Shown here piece by piece: positions 16,069 to 24,746 of a stretch of 64,000 bases of DNA. Numbering within the stretch: the stretch's first letter is position 1; each line of letters begins with the position of its first letter. Both the position numbers and the translations under genes were made by a program. This DNA comes from Haloarcula ordinaria (GTDB lineage: Archaea; Halobacteriota; Halobacteria; Halobacteriales; Haloarculaceae). The stretch lies in assembly GCF_029338275.1 (NCBI RefSeq), contig NZ_CP119789.1, positions 248,001 to 312,000 on the forward strand, in the 5' to 3' direction. The notes below the pieces were generated by a model that had not been told where the DNA came from, did not search any database, and saw only the letters and a program-made list of their open reading frames with translations.

Positions 16069-16527
16069 TCAGACGAGGTCGAACCGCTCGAAGTACTCCA
16101 CGACGTACTCGTTTGCATCTGTGGGGGGCTCGGTCACGACACGATACGTGTCGTGCTGGCTGTCGAGCGTAATCGACTGGCCCGCTGCGGGAACCACGCG
16201 GTATACCACCGGGATCGTGTGTCGGGAGTCGACGCCGTCGACCGACGACGTCTCCCAGAAATGTTCGCTGACGCCGAGACGCTCGATATCGACTGTTTCG
16301 AGACCCAGTTCCTCGCTGGCAACTCGATGGACGGCGTCGTCGAGTCGCTCGCCCTTGTACAGACGACTGCCCGGCCAGAACCACTCGCCTTTTGCGGGTT
16401 CGTTCTGCCGTCGGGTCAGGAGGATGCCACCGTCGTGCTCGACGACGAGGTCGACACAGGGCTGGGGCACGTGTTCGAGGCAGGTCGCGAACGTCTCCGC
16501 CGGAATGAACTCCTCGTGAACGTCCAT
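16069..16527 (-). CDS. Nudix hydrolase, GDP-mannose mannosyl hydrolase-like
   Basis: 152 residues from ATG 16527. The order F-I-P-A-E-T-F, P-C-V-D-L-V-V-E, then R-R-Q-N-E-P-A-K-G-E-W-F-W-P-G-S-R matches Gmm, the enzyme that cleaves GDP-mannose to GDP and mannose. The Nudix box follows (G-S-R-L-Y-K-G-E, 10 residues, S-E-E-L-G). As in Gmm, the box departs from the standard pattern. It lies 84 bases upstream of the epimerase block on the same strand. A 15-codon longer start exists but falls outside homology. A regulatory or salvage role in GDP-sugar metabolism is likely. Confidence 0.82.
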   Translation of the reverse strand: MDVHEEFIPAETFATCLEHVPQPCVDLVVEHDGGILLTRRQNEPAKGEWFWPGSRLYKGERLDDAVHRVASEELGLETVDIERLGVSEHFWETSSVDGVDSRHTIPVVYRVVPAAGQSITLDSQHDTYRVVTEPPTDANEYVVEYFERFDLV

Positions 16528-16614
16528 ACTGAGGGTTCGCCCGACCCCCGAAAAAGGCCTCGCGTTTCGCAACGATTAAAACTGCAGCGCTCGTCGGCAT
16601 AATTGCTATCGCAC

Positions 16615-16687
16615 GGGCCGGTGGGGTAGCCTGGTATCCTTCGGCCTTCGGGTGGCCGTAACCGCGATTCGAATTCGCGCCGGCCCA
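16615..16687 (+). tRNA. tRNA-Pro (anticodon CGG)
   Basis: 73 bases fold as a complete cloverleaf. The acceptor stem GGGCCGG (16615-16621) pairs with CCGGCCC (16680-16686), with discriminator A at 16687. The anticodon stem CGGCC/GGCCG encloses the 7-base loop TTCGGGT, giving anticodon CGG at 16649-16651. The T stem CGCGA/TCGCG encloses TTCGAAT. CCA is not encoded, as usual in haloarchaea, and no intron is seen. An A/T-rich TTAAAACTGC about 35 bases upstream could be its promoter. Confidence 0.93.
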
Positions 16688-16836
16688 CTTTCTCAGTCGT
16701 GGTCCACGATAGGCCTGACTCGTCTTCTTCGAGAGGTTTGCACTGCACCGAGCGGTGTCTGGCAACCAAATCGTAGCCCGGACTGTCTCGGAGTCGGGCC
16801 GCCTCCACCTTTCGCCCGGTGCGTCGGGGGACCGTT

Positions 16837-17718
16837 CTAGACGCGCGACCGGTAGAGCGTCGTGGCGAGCAAGAGCAGAAAGACAGTTCCGAGGGCGATC
16901 TGGAGCGTGCGACCGCCGTGACCGACCAGGCGTGGGTCGGTCAGTGGGATCAGCAGTTCGAGGCCGCGTCGGTAAAAGGCGATTATCGGGATTTGTTCGG
17001 CGACGTGGTATCCCATACTAATCGTCGACCCGGTAAGCACCCAGAGTAGCGATAGGCCGAGGAACCTCGACAATCGAGGCCGGACGGTGTCCGAGCGACC
17101 TGACGGGGCAGCGTCAGCGACCGCCGGGAAGTCGTCCGAGAGGACGCGGTTGGCTAGACGGTCGGTGACAACAAGGGTCGGGACCGCGAAGAGGAGCATG
17201 GAGACCGTGAGTTCGGTCACTCGGGTGGCAGCGAAGGGATAGAAATCCGCGAGAGCCAGCACCTCGTATGCTGCCGCGAGAACGGCCGACACGCTCACGC
17301 ACACACCGAACAGCGCGATGAGGGCATAGCGAAGTCGCGGCCCGTTCCGAAGTTCGGGCGGTGAGCGAGCCAACGAGACCGGTCGCTCGGCGACGAGCGT
17401 CGCAGCGCCGACACCGAGGATGACGAATCCGACTCCTTCGAGGAGCAGTAGCGGGCCGAGAGTCTGGTGGTACACCACGTACGAAGAGTATCCCAGCGCG
17501 ACGCCGCCGACGCCCGCGATGCCGCCGCGGTACCCGACGACGACCGCTGTTGCGGCAAGTGGACGCAGCGTGAGAATCCCCACAGAGAGCGGGAGAAGCG
17601 CCTGTATCCGGAAGACGACGATTGTGAGAACACTCCCGAGTACCAGCGAGAGGAAGATGCGACCGAGGCGCTGAGACCGACCAGAGATCACGAGAGGCGA
17701 GAAACTGGCACCACTCAA
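16837..17718 (-). CDS. Polytopic membrane protein of unknown function
   Basis: 293 residues with about eight hydrophobic segments, beginning around residues 20-40 and ending with a helix next to the C-terminal T-L-Y-R-S-R-V. It has no recognised family motif. The arrangement (paired helices, a long charged loop in the middle near residues 190-215, more helices) resembles integral-membrane sensor input domains, but no kinase or other output domain follows. It lies between tRNA-Pro and the divergent GMC dehydrogenase operon. Function unknown. Confidence 0.6.
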   Translation of the reverse strand: MSGASFSPLVISGRSQRLGRIFLSLVLGSVLTIVVFRIQALLPLSVGILTLRPLAATAVVVGYRGGIAGVGGVALGYSSYVVYHQTLGPLLLLEGVGFVILGVGAATLVAERPVSLARSPPELRNGPRLRYALIALFGVCVSVSAVLAAAYEVLALADFYPFAATRVTELTVSMLLFAVPTLVVTDRLANRVLSDDFPAVADAAPSGRSDTVRPRLSRFLGLSLLWVLTGSTISMGYHVAEQIPIIAFYRRGLELLIPLTDPRLVGHGGRTLQIALGTVFLLLLATTLYRSRV

Positions 17719-17852
17719 AGTAATATGGGCGTTGTATCCTGGCTATGGCGCGAGCGGTCGAATCGTGCGAGACGGAGATAACACGGGGAGAGAAGTGGTG
17801 CCGATTTAAAGTAATATTAATTACACATATAAATTACAGATTTTGCACTTAC

Positions 17853-17862
17853 CTATATATAG
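17853..17862 (+). promoter_or_regulatory. TATA-like box in a strongly A/T-rich promoter region
   Basis: TATATATAGT lies inside an A/T-rich stretch (about 17809-17878) that stands out from the surrounding GC-rich DNA. Transcription from it would start about 20 bases before ATG 17902. The A/T richness may mark a strong or regulated promoter, or the left edge of acquired DNA. Confidence 0.45.
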
Positions 17863-17901
17863 TTTACTACTAATTAGGTGAGTCCAATTGATAGGTGAGG
17901 T

Positions 17902-18438
17902 ATGTCATTGAGCCGACGGGAAGTGATCGCTGCACTCCTCGCGGGAGGGGCAACGGGCACAGCCGTGTCGGCGCTCCCATCCGGTCTCGTTGAAACGGAG
18001 ACGGCCGAGAGACAGGGGGACCTGACCGGGGCGAATCTCGAGCAACTCGTCGCGATCGCGGAGGTAGTGTTCCCATCAGCCATCGACGTAACTGCCGAAG
18101 ACGTATCGGAATATGCAACCCGGGTTCCCGATGACCAGCGATCGGCTTTCCACAGGACGCTGACCCAGCTGAATCGACGCGTCTTCGGGTCCCACGGACG
18201 CTTGCTCGCGGAGATGTCGGTCCAACAGCGCGGGGCCGCGCTCCGCTCGATGGGTATCGCCCGGGTGGGGTCGTCGCCGTCAGGCAGTCTGGCGGAGAGA
18301 GTGCGGTACTACCTTATCAACCAGTTGGTATACAGTCTCTTCACGACTCCACAGGGTAGCGAACTGATCGGTGTCGAGAACCCTGTCGGCTATCCCGGAG
18401 GCTATGAGTCCTATCAGCGGCCGCCGACAGATGAGTGA
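17902..18438 (+). CDS. Gluconate 2-dehydrogenase subunit 3 family protein (small subunit of a GMC dehydrogenase)
   Basis: 178 residues. The N-terminus S-L-S-R-R-E-V-I-A-A-L-L-A-G-G-A is a Tat-like signal with twin Arg, followed by a small hydrophobic stretch. The remainder matches the subunit-3 family (L-V-A-I-A-E-V-V-F-P; Y-L-I-N-Q-L-V-Y-S-L-F; E-N-P-V-G-Y-P-G-G-Y). In bacteria this subunit accompanies a large FAD-GMC subunit and carries it across the membrane by Tat. The downstream GMC gene overlaps its stop by 8 bases. A periplasm-like, outside-facing sugar oxidation is inferred. Confidence 0.85.
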   Translation: MSLSRREVIAALLAGGATGTAVSALPSGLVETETAERQGDLTGANLEQLVAIAEVVFPSAIDVTAEDVSEYATRVPDDQRSAFHRTLTQLNRRVFGSHGRLLAEMSVQQRGAALRSMGIARVGSSPSGSLAERVRYYLINQLVYSLFTTPQGSELIGVENPVGYPGGYESYQRPPTDE

Positions 18439-20080
18439 GCGCCAGCGTGGCGGCGACCGTGCGCCAGCCGAGAAGCAAGACGTCTGTGTAATCGGTTCCG
18501 GAGTCGCGGGGGCGCTGGTCGCCTACGCACTCTCCGACCGCGGTCACGATGTCGTGATGCTCGAAGCGGGAAAGCGATTCGACCCGGCGAACCGTCTCCA
18601 ACGGATGGAGCGGGCGATCAGACCGGAATACCACCTCCCCGAAGTCTGGGATATGGGTGGTGAGCGTGATCGGTTCACGTCCTCAGGCGACCTCTACTAC
18701 GCGCTGAACCGGACGCGGGTGAAGGCTGTCGGCGGGACGACGCTCCACTGGCTTGGAATCACGCCACGGTTCCACGAGAAGGACTTCGAGATGCAGTCGC
18801 GGTACGGCCTCGCCAGCGATTGGCCGATCGGCTATGAGGACCTCCGGCCGTACTACGCCGAGGCGGAGACAGAACTGGGTGTCTCGGGAGGCACCGACAA
18901 CCCGTTCGCACCGCCACGAGAGACCGATTTTCCGATGGATGCGTTTCCCGCGAGTTACTCGGATTCGCTATTCGCCGAGGCCTGCGAGGCGCTCGGCATC
19001 ACGATGCACTCGGTCCCACAGGCCCGTAACTCCGAACCATACGACGACCGGAGTCAGTGTGTCGGGTACAGCACGTGCATCCCGGTCTGCCCGTCTGGCG
19101 CGAAGTACAGCGGCGACGTCCACGTCCGGAAGGCCCAGTCGAACGGGGCGCGGGTGATATCACAGGCGCCGGTCCAGTATCTCGAACACGACAGTGCGGG
19201 CGAAAGAGTCGAAGCAGCGGTGTACGCGACGCCCGACGGCGAGCGACACCGACAGGAGGCCAGACAGTTCGTCCTGGCCTGCGGGGCAGTCGAGATACCG
19301 CGCCTCCTCCTGCTCTCGCGCTCTTCGCAGTACCCCGAGGGCCTCGCGAACACGAGCGGCGTCGTCGGGAAGTACTTCATGGACCACCTCGTCGTTCGCG
19401 TCGGAGCGGAACTCGACGAACCGACCAACCAGGAACCGATCGGTTACCAGACGCGCGAGACACACCAGTTCTACGACCACGACGACTCGCCGCCAGGGAG
19501 TGTCAAACTCGTGTTCGAGAACGTGAATCCACCATCGCTGGCCGAGAGCGCGCTTCGAGGTGGAGACACCGGTACCCCGGGCGATCTGAGCGACGTTGTG
19601 GCAGGAGACACGTGGGGCGACGAGCTGGTCGACACCGTCCGCGACCGGATGCCCAACAGACGGGTCGGCATGTTTGGCAACCCAGAGACTCTCCCGCGGG
19701 CGGAGAACAGTGTGACGCTCGATTACGAGAAGACCGACTCGCATGGAAATCCGGTCCCTGACGTCTCGTTCACCATCGGGGGATACGAACGCCGGACGAT
19801 TGAGTTCATCCGGGACGTGCAACGCGACATTCTGAACGAGATGGACGCATCGAATATCGTCGACTCACCACTACGGACTGCCTCTCACAAGATGGGCACG
19901 ACACGGATGGGGACAGACCCGTCAGAGAGCGTCGTCGACTCGCGACTCCGGACCCACGACCTACGAAACCTCTCTATCGCGTCGAGTAGCGTCTTCGTAA
20001 CCGGGGGCGCGATGAACCCGACGTTAACTATCGCCGCGCTCTCGCTGAAGGCCGCCGACGCGATCCACCGAGACCTCTGA
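18431..20080 (+). CDS. GMC-family FAD oxidoreductase (large subunit, sugar/alcohol dehydrogenase)
   Basis: 549 residues from ATG 18431, which overlaps the upstream stop in ATGAGTGA. The FAD motif V-I-G-S-G-V-A-G-A-L-V-A lies near the N-terminus. Further motifs are G-G-T-T-L-H-W (FAD-contacting), W-P-I-G-Y-E-D-L-R-P-Y-Y, S-T-C-I-P-V-C-P-S-G-A-K, H-K-M-G-T-T-R-M-G (catalytic His region) and C-terminal G-A-M-N-P-T-L-T-I-A-A-L. These are features of membrane-associated gluconate/2-keto-gluconate or sorbitol dehydrogenases. No cytochrome c subunit gene is adjacent, so the electron acceptor is open. A substrate related to the surface glycan is only inferred from location. Confidence 0.88.
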   Translation: MSERQRGGDRAPAEKQDVCVIGSGVAGALVAYALSDRGHDVVMLEAGKRFDPANRLQRMERAIRPEYHLPEVWDMGGERDRFTSSGDLYYALNRTRVKAVGGTTLHWLGITPRFHEKDFEMQSRYGLASDWPIGYEDLRPYYAEAETELGVSGGTDNPFAPPRETDFPMDAFPASYSDSLFAEACEALGITMHSVPQARNSEPYDDRSQCVGYSTCIPVCPSGAKYSGDVHVRKAQSNGARVISQAPVQYLEHDSAGERVEAAVYATPDGERHRQEARQFVLACGAVEIPRLLLLSRSSQYPEGLANTSGVVGKYFMDHLVVRVGAELDEPTNQEPIGYQTRETHQFYDHDDSPPGSVKLVFENVNPPSLAESALRGGDTGTPGDLSDVVAGDTWGDELVDTVRDRMPNRRVGMFGNPETLPRAENSVTLDYEKTDSHGNPVPDVSFTIGGYERRTIEFIRDVQRDILNEMDASNIVDSPLRTASHKMGTTRMGTDPSESVVDSRLRTHDLRNLSIASSSVFVTGGAMNPTLTIAALSLKAADAIHRDL

Positions 20081-20157
20081 ACGCATCGCGCACCGAAAAC
20101 TGTCGCCGTGGTCGCCCGGTACTACGACGGGGAAATCGAACAGCCGTCGACAGGCGG

Positions 20158-21165
20158 TCAGATCAGCTGATTCTTCCAGGTGTCCGGAGTCTCCTCGTTG
20201 ATTATCTCCAGATCGAGGTGATACTCGAACTCCTTTGGCCCTTCACGCTCGATCCAGTCGACCATCTCCTGCAGTCCGTCACGGAGCGTATACTGGGCGT
20301 TGTAGTCCAGCATCTCGCGTGCCTTGTCGGCCGAGCAGTTGGCGAGTCGCACCTCCTGTGGCCGGTCTCGCTCGTAGATCGGGTCGAGGTCGAACCCGAT
20401 AATGTCGGCGATGGTCTCGGCCAGCGTGTTGATCGTGATGAACTCGTCGTCGGGACCGATGTTGATCACTTCGCCGGTGACGTTGTCGTAGGTCGCCAGC
20501 TTTCGGAGCGGGCGCACGTCGTCCTGGATGAACGTGAAACAACGCATCTGTTCGCCGTCGCCGTAGATAATGGGTTGTTTTCCCTGTAACATCCGGTTGA
20601 TGAAGATGGCCGCAACGTTCCGGAACGGATCGTTGTACTTCTGGCGCGGCCCGATGATGTTGTGCGGGACTGCGATGACGTACTCGAAGTCGTGAATCTC
20701 GGCCATCAGTTCAACCATCTCCTCGGCGGCGACCTTGCTGACAGCGTAGGGATCCTGGGGTTGGGGCTCCATGTCCTCGGTGAAGGGCGTCTCGTTTTCC
20801 CCGTACCGCGACATACTCGAGCAGTAGACGAAGCGGTCGACGTCAGTCGCAGCGGCCGCTGCCAGCGTCGCCGATGTCGACTGGTAGATGCTTTTGTTGA
20901 TACGGGCGGGCGCGAACACGCTCAACCCTTCGTGGGCTAGTGCGGCGGTGTGGTAGACGATATCTGTTCCTGCCATCGCCTCCTTCATCGCATCAACGTC
21001 GTTACAATCGATTTCGAAGAACGTCGCCTCCTTCGGGATGTTAGCTTCGTAGCCGCCGACGAACGTGTCGTTTCCCGAGACGTCGTAGCCGCGCTCGATG
21101 AACTCGTCCGCGAGGTGACTACCAAGAAACCCGGCAATCCCGGTTATGAACACTGACTCTGGCAT
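20158..21165 (-). CDS. NAD-dependent epimerase/dehydratase (extended SDR)
   Basis: 335 residues: N-terminal T-G-I-A-G-F-L-G-S-H for NAD, H-T-A-A-L-A-H, S-S-M-S-R-Y-G, then Y-A-V-S-K as the catalytic Tyr/Lys pair and G-D-G-E-Q-M-R-C-F-T-F-I. It resembles UDP-sugar 4-epimerases. It has a long C-terminal tail (after about residue 310) ending T-W-K-N-Q-L-I that is unusual in the family. It is transcribed away from the tandem epimerases at 21442 and 22458, with an A/T-rich shared upstream region. Confidence 0.86.
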   Translation of the reverse strand: MPESVFITGIAGFLGSHLADEFIERGYDVSGNDTFVGGYEANIPKEATFFEIDCNDVDAMKEAMAGTDIVYHTAALAHEGLSVFAPARINKSIYQSTSATLAAAAATDVDRFVYCSSMSRYGENETPFTEDMEPQPQDPYAVSKVAAEEMVELMAEIHDFEYVIAVPHNIIGPRQKYNDPFRNVAAIFINRMLQGKQPIIYGDGEQMRCFTFIQDDVRPLRKLATYDNVTGEVINIGPDDEFITINTLAETIADIIGFDLDPIYERDRPQEVRLANCSADKAREMLDYNAQYTLRDGLQEMVDWIEREGPKEFEYHLDLEIINEETPDTWKNQLI

Positions 21166-21189
21166 CGAGGATGAATTGCAATTAGCCAG

Positions 21190-21199
21190 TAATAATTAT
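21190..21199 (-). promoter_or_regulatory. TATA-like box for the minus-strand epimerase
   Basis: AATAATTATA on the plus strand (TATAATTATT on the minus strand) lies about 25-34 bases upstream of ATG 21165, consistent with a leaderless or very short-leader transcript. Confidence 0.45.
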
Positions 21200-21441
21200 A
21201 CGATGGTTATCAGGAATGTGTCGGACCCTGCATTGACGTGTGACGAGTAAGGGTATTACTATCACGCCCGAACTCAACCGATATTCGATATATCTGTAAA
21301 ACGCAATATTTTGACGGTCTCAGAGCGTCTCCAAGCCAAATGGGTATCCTCAAGCTATCACGGGAACGAGCATCTGAGGGCTGGTGTTCCGGTATCTGAT
21401 ACATAACAATACAGTTGCCAAAGTTCCTCTGGACCGAACTC

Positions 21442-22461
21442 ATGGACGCAAACCTATCAGGGAGCACCGTACTCGTTACCGGTGGTGCGGGCTTCATCGG
21501 GTCCTTTCTGACCGAGGAACTCGTCGAACTCGGCGCGGACGTCCGAGTCGCCGACAACTTCTCGCGGGGAACCCCTTCGAAATTGGACAACGTCAGAGAA
21601 GACATCGAGGTACTGCCGGTCGATCTGACGACCCAGAAAGGCTGTATCGAGGCGACAGAAGGCGTCGACCACGTCTTCCACCTCGCCGCGAGCGTCGGCG
21701 GAATCCACTACATCAAGCAGGCGAACGTCGGCGGCCTCGCGCCCAGCGTGCTCATGAACCAGTGTATGTTAGAGGCCGCACGAATCACCGGCGTCGACCG
21801 CTTCCTGTTCGCGTCGAGTGCCTGCATCTACCGCCAGCAGCACGACGGCCTCAACCGCTTCAGTGAGGACCAGGCGATTCCAGCGAATCCCCACAGCACC
21901 TACGGGTGGGCGAAGATTCTCGGCGAAGTGGCCTGTGATGCGTATCACACCGACACCTCCCTGACGACCAGCAGTGTCCGTATCTTCAACTGCTACGGGC
22001 CGAGAGAGAGTCTCGATCCCGATAGCAGCCACGTCATCCCGTCGCTGTGTCGCAAAGTCATCGAAGCCGACCCCGGTGAATCGATAGAGCTGTTCGGCGA
22101 CGGGTCACAGCAGCGCGGATTCATCTACGTGACGGATCTCGTCGACGGGATGATCGAGGTGCTCCGGACGAAAACCGACGGTGAACCGATAAATCTGGGG
22201 AACTCGAAAGAGGTCGTCAGTATCGAGGAACTCGCGGCGACGATTATCGACATCAGCGGCAAGGACCTCTCGCTGACCTACGACCGGTCGAAGCCGACGG
22301 GCACCGACAAGTACGCCTGCGATATGACCACGATGAGAGCCGAACTCGACTGGGAACCGTCGGTCAGCCTCGAAGATGGCCTCGAAAGGGTCTACGAGTG
22401 GGCCGAACGCGAACTGGACGCCGATCGGCCGGTTGTCTCGGCCGACGGGGGGCGACGATGA
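21442..22461 (+). CDS. NAD-dependent epimerase, GDP-mannose 3,5-epimerase-like
   Basis: 339 residues from ATG 21442; a TTG 9 codons upstream is less likely. V-T-G-G-A-G-F-I-G-S-F, then V-G-G-I-H-Y-I, E-A-A-R-I-T-G-V-D-R-F, S-S-A-C-I-Y and Y-G-W-A-K match GDP-mannose 3,5-epimerase-type enzymes more than GalE. R-G-F-I-Y-V-T-D-L-V-D-G and the C-terminal helix complete the fold. Its stop overlaps the next epimerase by four bases (ATGA), so the pair is translationally coupled. The GDP-sugar assignment is tentative. Confidence 0.84.
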   Translation: MDANLSGSTVLVTGGAGFIGSFLTEELVELGADVRVADNFSRGTPSKLDNVREDIEVLPVDLTTQKGCIEATEGVDHVFHLAASVGGIHYIKQANVGGLAPSVLMNQCMLEAARITGVDRFLFASSACIYRQQHDGLNRFSEDQAIPANPHSTYGWAKILGEVACDAYHTDTSLTTSSVRIFNCYGPRESLDPDSSHVIPSLCRKVIEADPGESIELFGDGSQQRGFIYVTDLVDGMIEVLRTKTDGEPINLGNSKEVVSIEELAATIIDISGKDLSLTYDRSKPTGTDKYACDMTTMRAELDWEPSVSLEDGLERVYEWAERELDADRPVVSADGGRR

Positions 22462-23477
22462 GCGACTGGGACGGAGAGCGGGTGCTGGTCACCGGCGGTG
22501 CGTCGTTCATTGGAAGCCATCTCGTCGAAGACCTCGTCGCGGCAGGGGCGAACGTTCGCGTCGCTGACGACTTCTCCAGCGGCGAGCGAGCCAACCTCGA
22601 CGGCGTGCACGACCGCGTCGACGTAGTCGACGGTGACCTCACCGAGAAAGCGTTTGCCGACGAGGTGACGCGCGACATCGAGACCGTATTCCATCTCGCT
22701 GCAGATCACGGCGGTCGGGGATACATCTCGAACTATCCGGCCAACTGCGCGACGAACATGGCGCTCGATAACATCGTCTACGAATCCGCCGCGAACAACG
22801 GCGTCGAACGCATCACATTCGCGTCCAGCGCGTGTACCTACCCGACCGACATCCAGCAGGAGCGGCGACCCCTACGTGAGGACATGGTGAGCTTTGAGGA
22901 GCGTGGCGGCGCGTACGCCGACGAGGTGTACGGGTGGGCGAAGCTCATGGGCGAGCGCTCCTTGCAGGCGTATCACGAACAGTACGACATCGACGCGAGC
23001 ATCGTTCGAATCTTCACCGCATACGGCCCCCGAGAGAACGAGACACACGCGATCATCGCGCTCATGGCGAAAGCGTACGCCCAACAGGACCCATACCAGA
23101 TCTGGGGGGACGGTGAACAGACCCGCAACTTCACCTACGTCAAGGACATCACGCGAGCGCTCCGTCTCGCAGCGGAGAATATCACGGACGCCACGCCGGT
23201 GAACGCAGGTATCGGCCGTTACGTCACCATCAACGAAGTCGTCGACGCCATTTTCGACCACCTCGGTTGGGAGCCCGATGAACGCGAGTATATGACAGAC
23301 AAGCCAGTCGGCGTTCGTCATCGCGCCGCGGACACGACCCGAGCCGAAAACCTGCTCGGCTGGGAGCCGGAGTACACTGTCGAAGACGGACTCCGCCGCA
23401 CTCTCGAGTGGTACACCGGCGCGCGGGACAGAGCGTACGTGAGAGAGAACCTCGAGACGCTGTTGCACGAACGATAG
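22458..23477 (+). CDS. NAD-dependent epimerase (second of a coupled pair)
   Basis: 339 residues starting at the ATG that overlaps the upstream stop. V-T-G-G-A-S-F-I-G-S-H, H-L-A-A-D-H-G-G-R-G-Y-I, S-S-A-C-T-Y and Y-G-W-A-K-L-M-G-E follow the same plan as its neighbour, and the two appear to be diverged tandem paralogues. Conserved W-G-D-G-E-Q-T-R-N-F-T-Y-V-K-D marks the substrate loop. Its stop is followed immediately by the ATG of a glycosyltransferase, so the three genes form one operon. The precise reaction is unknown. Confidence 0.84.
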   Translation: MSDWDGERVLVTGGASFIGSHLVEDLVAAGANVRVADDFSSGERANLDGVHDRVDVVDGDLTEKAFADEVTRDIETVFHLAADHGGRGYISNYPANCATNMALDNIVYESAANNGVERITFASSACTYPTDIQQERRPLREDMVSFEERGGAYADEVYGWAKLMGERSLQAYHEQYDIDASIVRIFTAYGPRENETHAIIALMAKAYAQQDPYQIWGDGEQTRNFTYVKDITRALRLAAENITDATPVNAGIGRYVTINEVVDAIFDHLGWEPDEREYMTDKPVGVRHRAADTTRAENLLGWEPEYTVEDGLRRTLEWYTGARDRAYVRENLETLLHER

Positions 23478-24746
23478 ATGTCGGGGACGGAAACAGAGTA
23501 CCTGCTGGTGACCGAGTACTTCCATCCAGATACCGCGTCGACCGGCCAGCTGATGACCGACCTCGCGGTCGGCCTGCAGGAACGCGGGCTGGACCTGTCG
23601 GTCTACACCGGCCAGCCCAACTACCACAGCGGGGAGAACGAGCGACAGCCAGTCCGGTCGGTCCACGAGGGCGTGTTTGTCAGGCGCATTCGTGCCCCAC
23701 AGGTCCGACAGTCCTCACTCGTCCGTCGCCTATTCAACTGGACCGTCTTCACGGCGTGGATGTCCGTGGTGCTCCTGTTCGACCAGACAGACAGGGAGCG
23801 CGAACTCGTCTTCGTCACCTGCCCCCCGTTCCTGCCGGCAGCGATGTGGGCCGTCTGCCGCCTCCGAGGCTGGGAGTACACGTACATCGCCTACGACCTC
23901 TACCCGGACGAACCGGTCGAACTCGGGTACCTCAAACGAGGTGGCCTCATCCATCAGGGCTGGGAACTGCTCGACAGGTACGCGTTCCGCGACGCGAAGC
24001 ACGTCGTAGCGCTGGGCCCAGTGATGCGGGACCGTATCGACGCCAAGGCCGGTGACGGCTTCGACGCCGGAAAAGTCGAGATCATCCACAACTGGGAGGA
24101 CGAGTCGTTCATCACGCCGCGGGAGAAGGCAGATAACTGGTTCAGCCGGGAACACGGCCTCGTCGAGACGTTCACGGTATTGTACTCCGGCAACATGGCC
24201 GAGTTCCACGACCTGGAGACACTGGTTCGGGCAGCTGCTCGATTGGACGACGCCGACGTACAGTTCCTCTTGATCGGTGAGGGGGACAACAAACAGCACA
24301 TCGTCGACCTGGCCGAGGAGCTGGGGGTCCGGGGCGAGAGCGTCACCTTCCTTCCGTACCAGCCGTGGGACGACCTTCCGTATAGCCTCACGTCGGCAGA
24401 CGTCTCCGTCGTCACGGTCAAAGAGGGGTTCGAGGGAATCGTCGTCTCCAGTAAACTGTACACGTCGATGGCGGCGGGCCAACCGGTGCTGGTCATCTCG
24501 CAACCGAACGACGACGAGGGTCGTATCGTCAGACGATTCGACGCTGGCTTCAACGTCGAGCAGGGGGCGGTCGAGCAGGTCGTCACTGCCATCGAGCAGT
24601 GGCTGGCCGACCCACACCTCGTCGACCGACAGGGGGATAACGCGCGAGCGGCGTTCGAGGAACACTTCGTCAAAGACGAGGCAGTCGACCAGTATCACGA
24701 AATGCTCGCCGGTACCGCACCGCGCGTGGAGGTGCCCGCCCGATGA
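23478..24746 (+). CDS. Glycosyltransferase family 4 (WbuB-like)
   Basis: 422 residues, GT-B fold. The N-terminal half has the acceptor-side motif E-Y-F-H-P-D-T-A-S-T-G-Q. The C-terminal half has V-L-Y-S-G-N-M-A-E-F-H-D-L-E-T (start of the donor domain), L-I-G-E-G, F-L-P-Y-Q-P-W-D-D-L-P and V-V-S-S-K-L-Y-T-S-M-A-A-G-Q-P (the E-x7-E region variant). WbuB-type enzymes transfer GlcNAc- or FucNAc-like residues in polysaccharide repeats. It starts directly after the epimerase stop and overlaps the phosphatase-superfamily gene by 4 bases. Confidence 0.88.
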   Translation: MSGTETEYLLVTEYFHPDTASTGQLMTDLAVGLQERGLDLSVYTGQPNYHSGENERQPVRSVHEGVFVRRIRAPQVRQSSLVRRLFNWTVFTAWMSVVLLFDQTDRERELVFVTCPPFLPAAMWAVCRLRGWEYTYIAYDLYPDEPVELGYLKRGGLIHQGWELLDRYAFRDAKHVVALGPVMRDRIDAKAGDGFDAGKVEIIHNWEDESFITPREKADNWFSREHGLVETFTVLYSGNMAEFHDLETLVRAAARLDDADVQFLLIGEGDNKQHIVDLAEELGVRGESVTFLPYQPWDDLPYSLTSADVSVVTVKEGFEGIVVSSKLYTSMAAGQPVLVISQPNDDEGRIVRRFDAGFNVEQGAVEQVVTAIEQWLADPHLVDRQGDNARAAFEEHFVKDEAVDQYHEMLAGTAPRVEVPAR

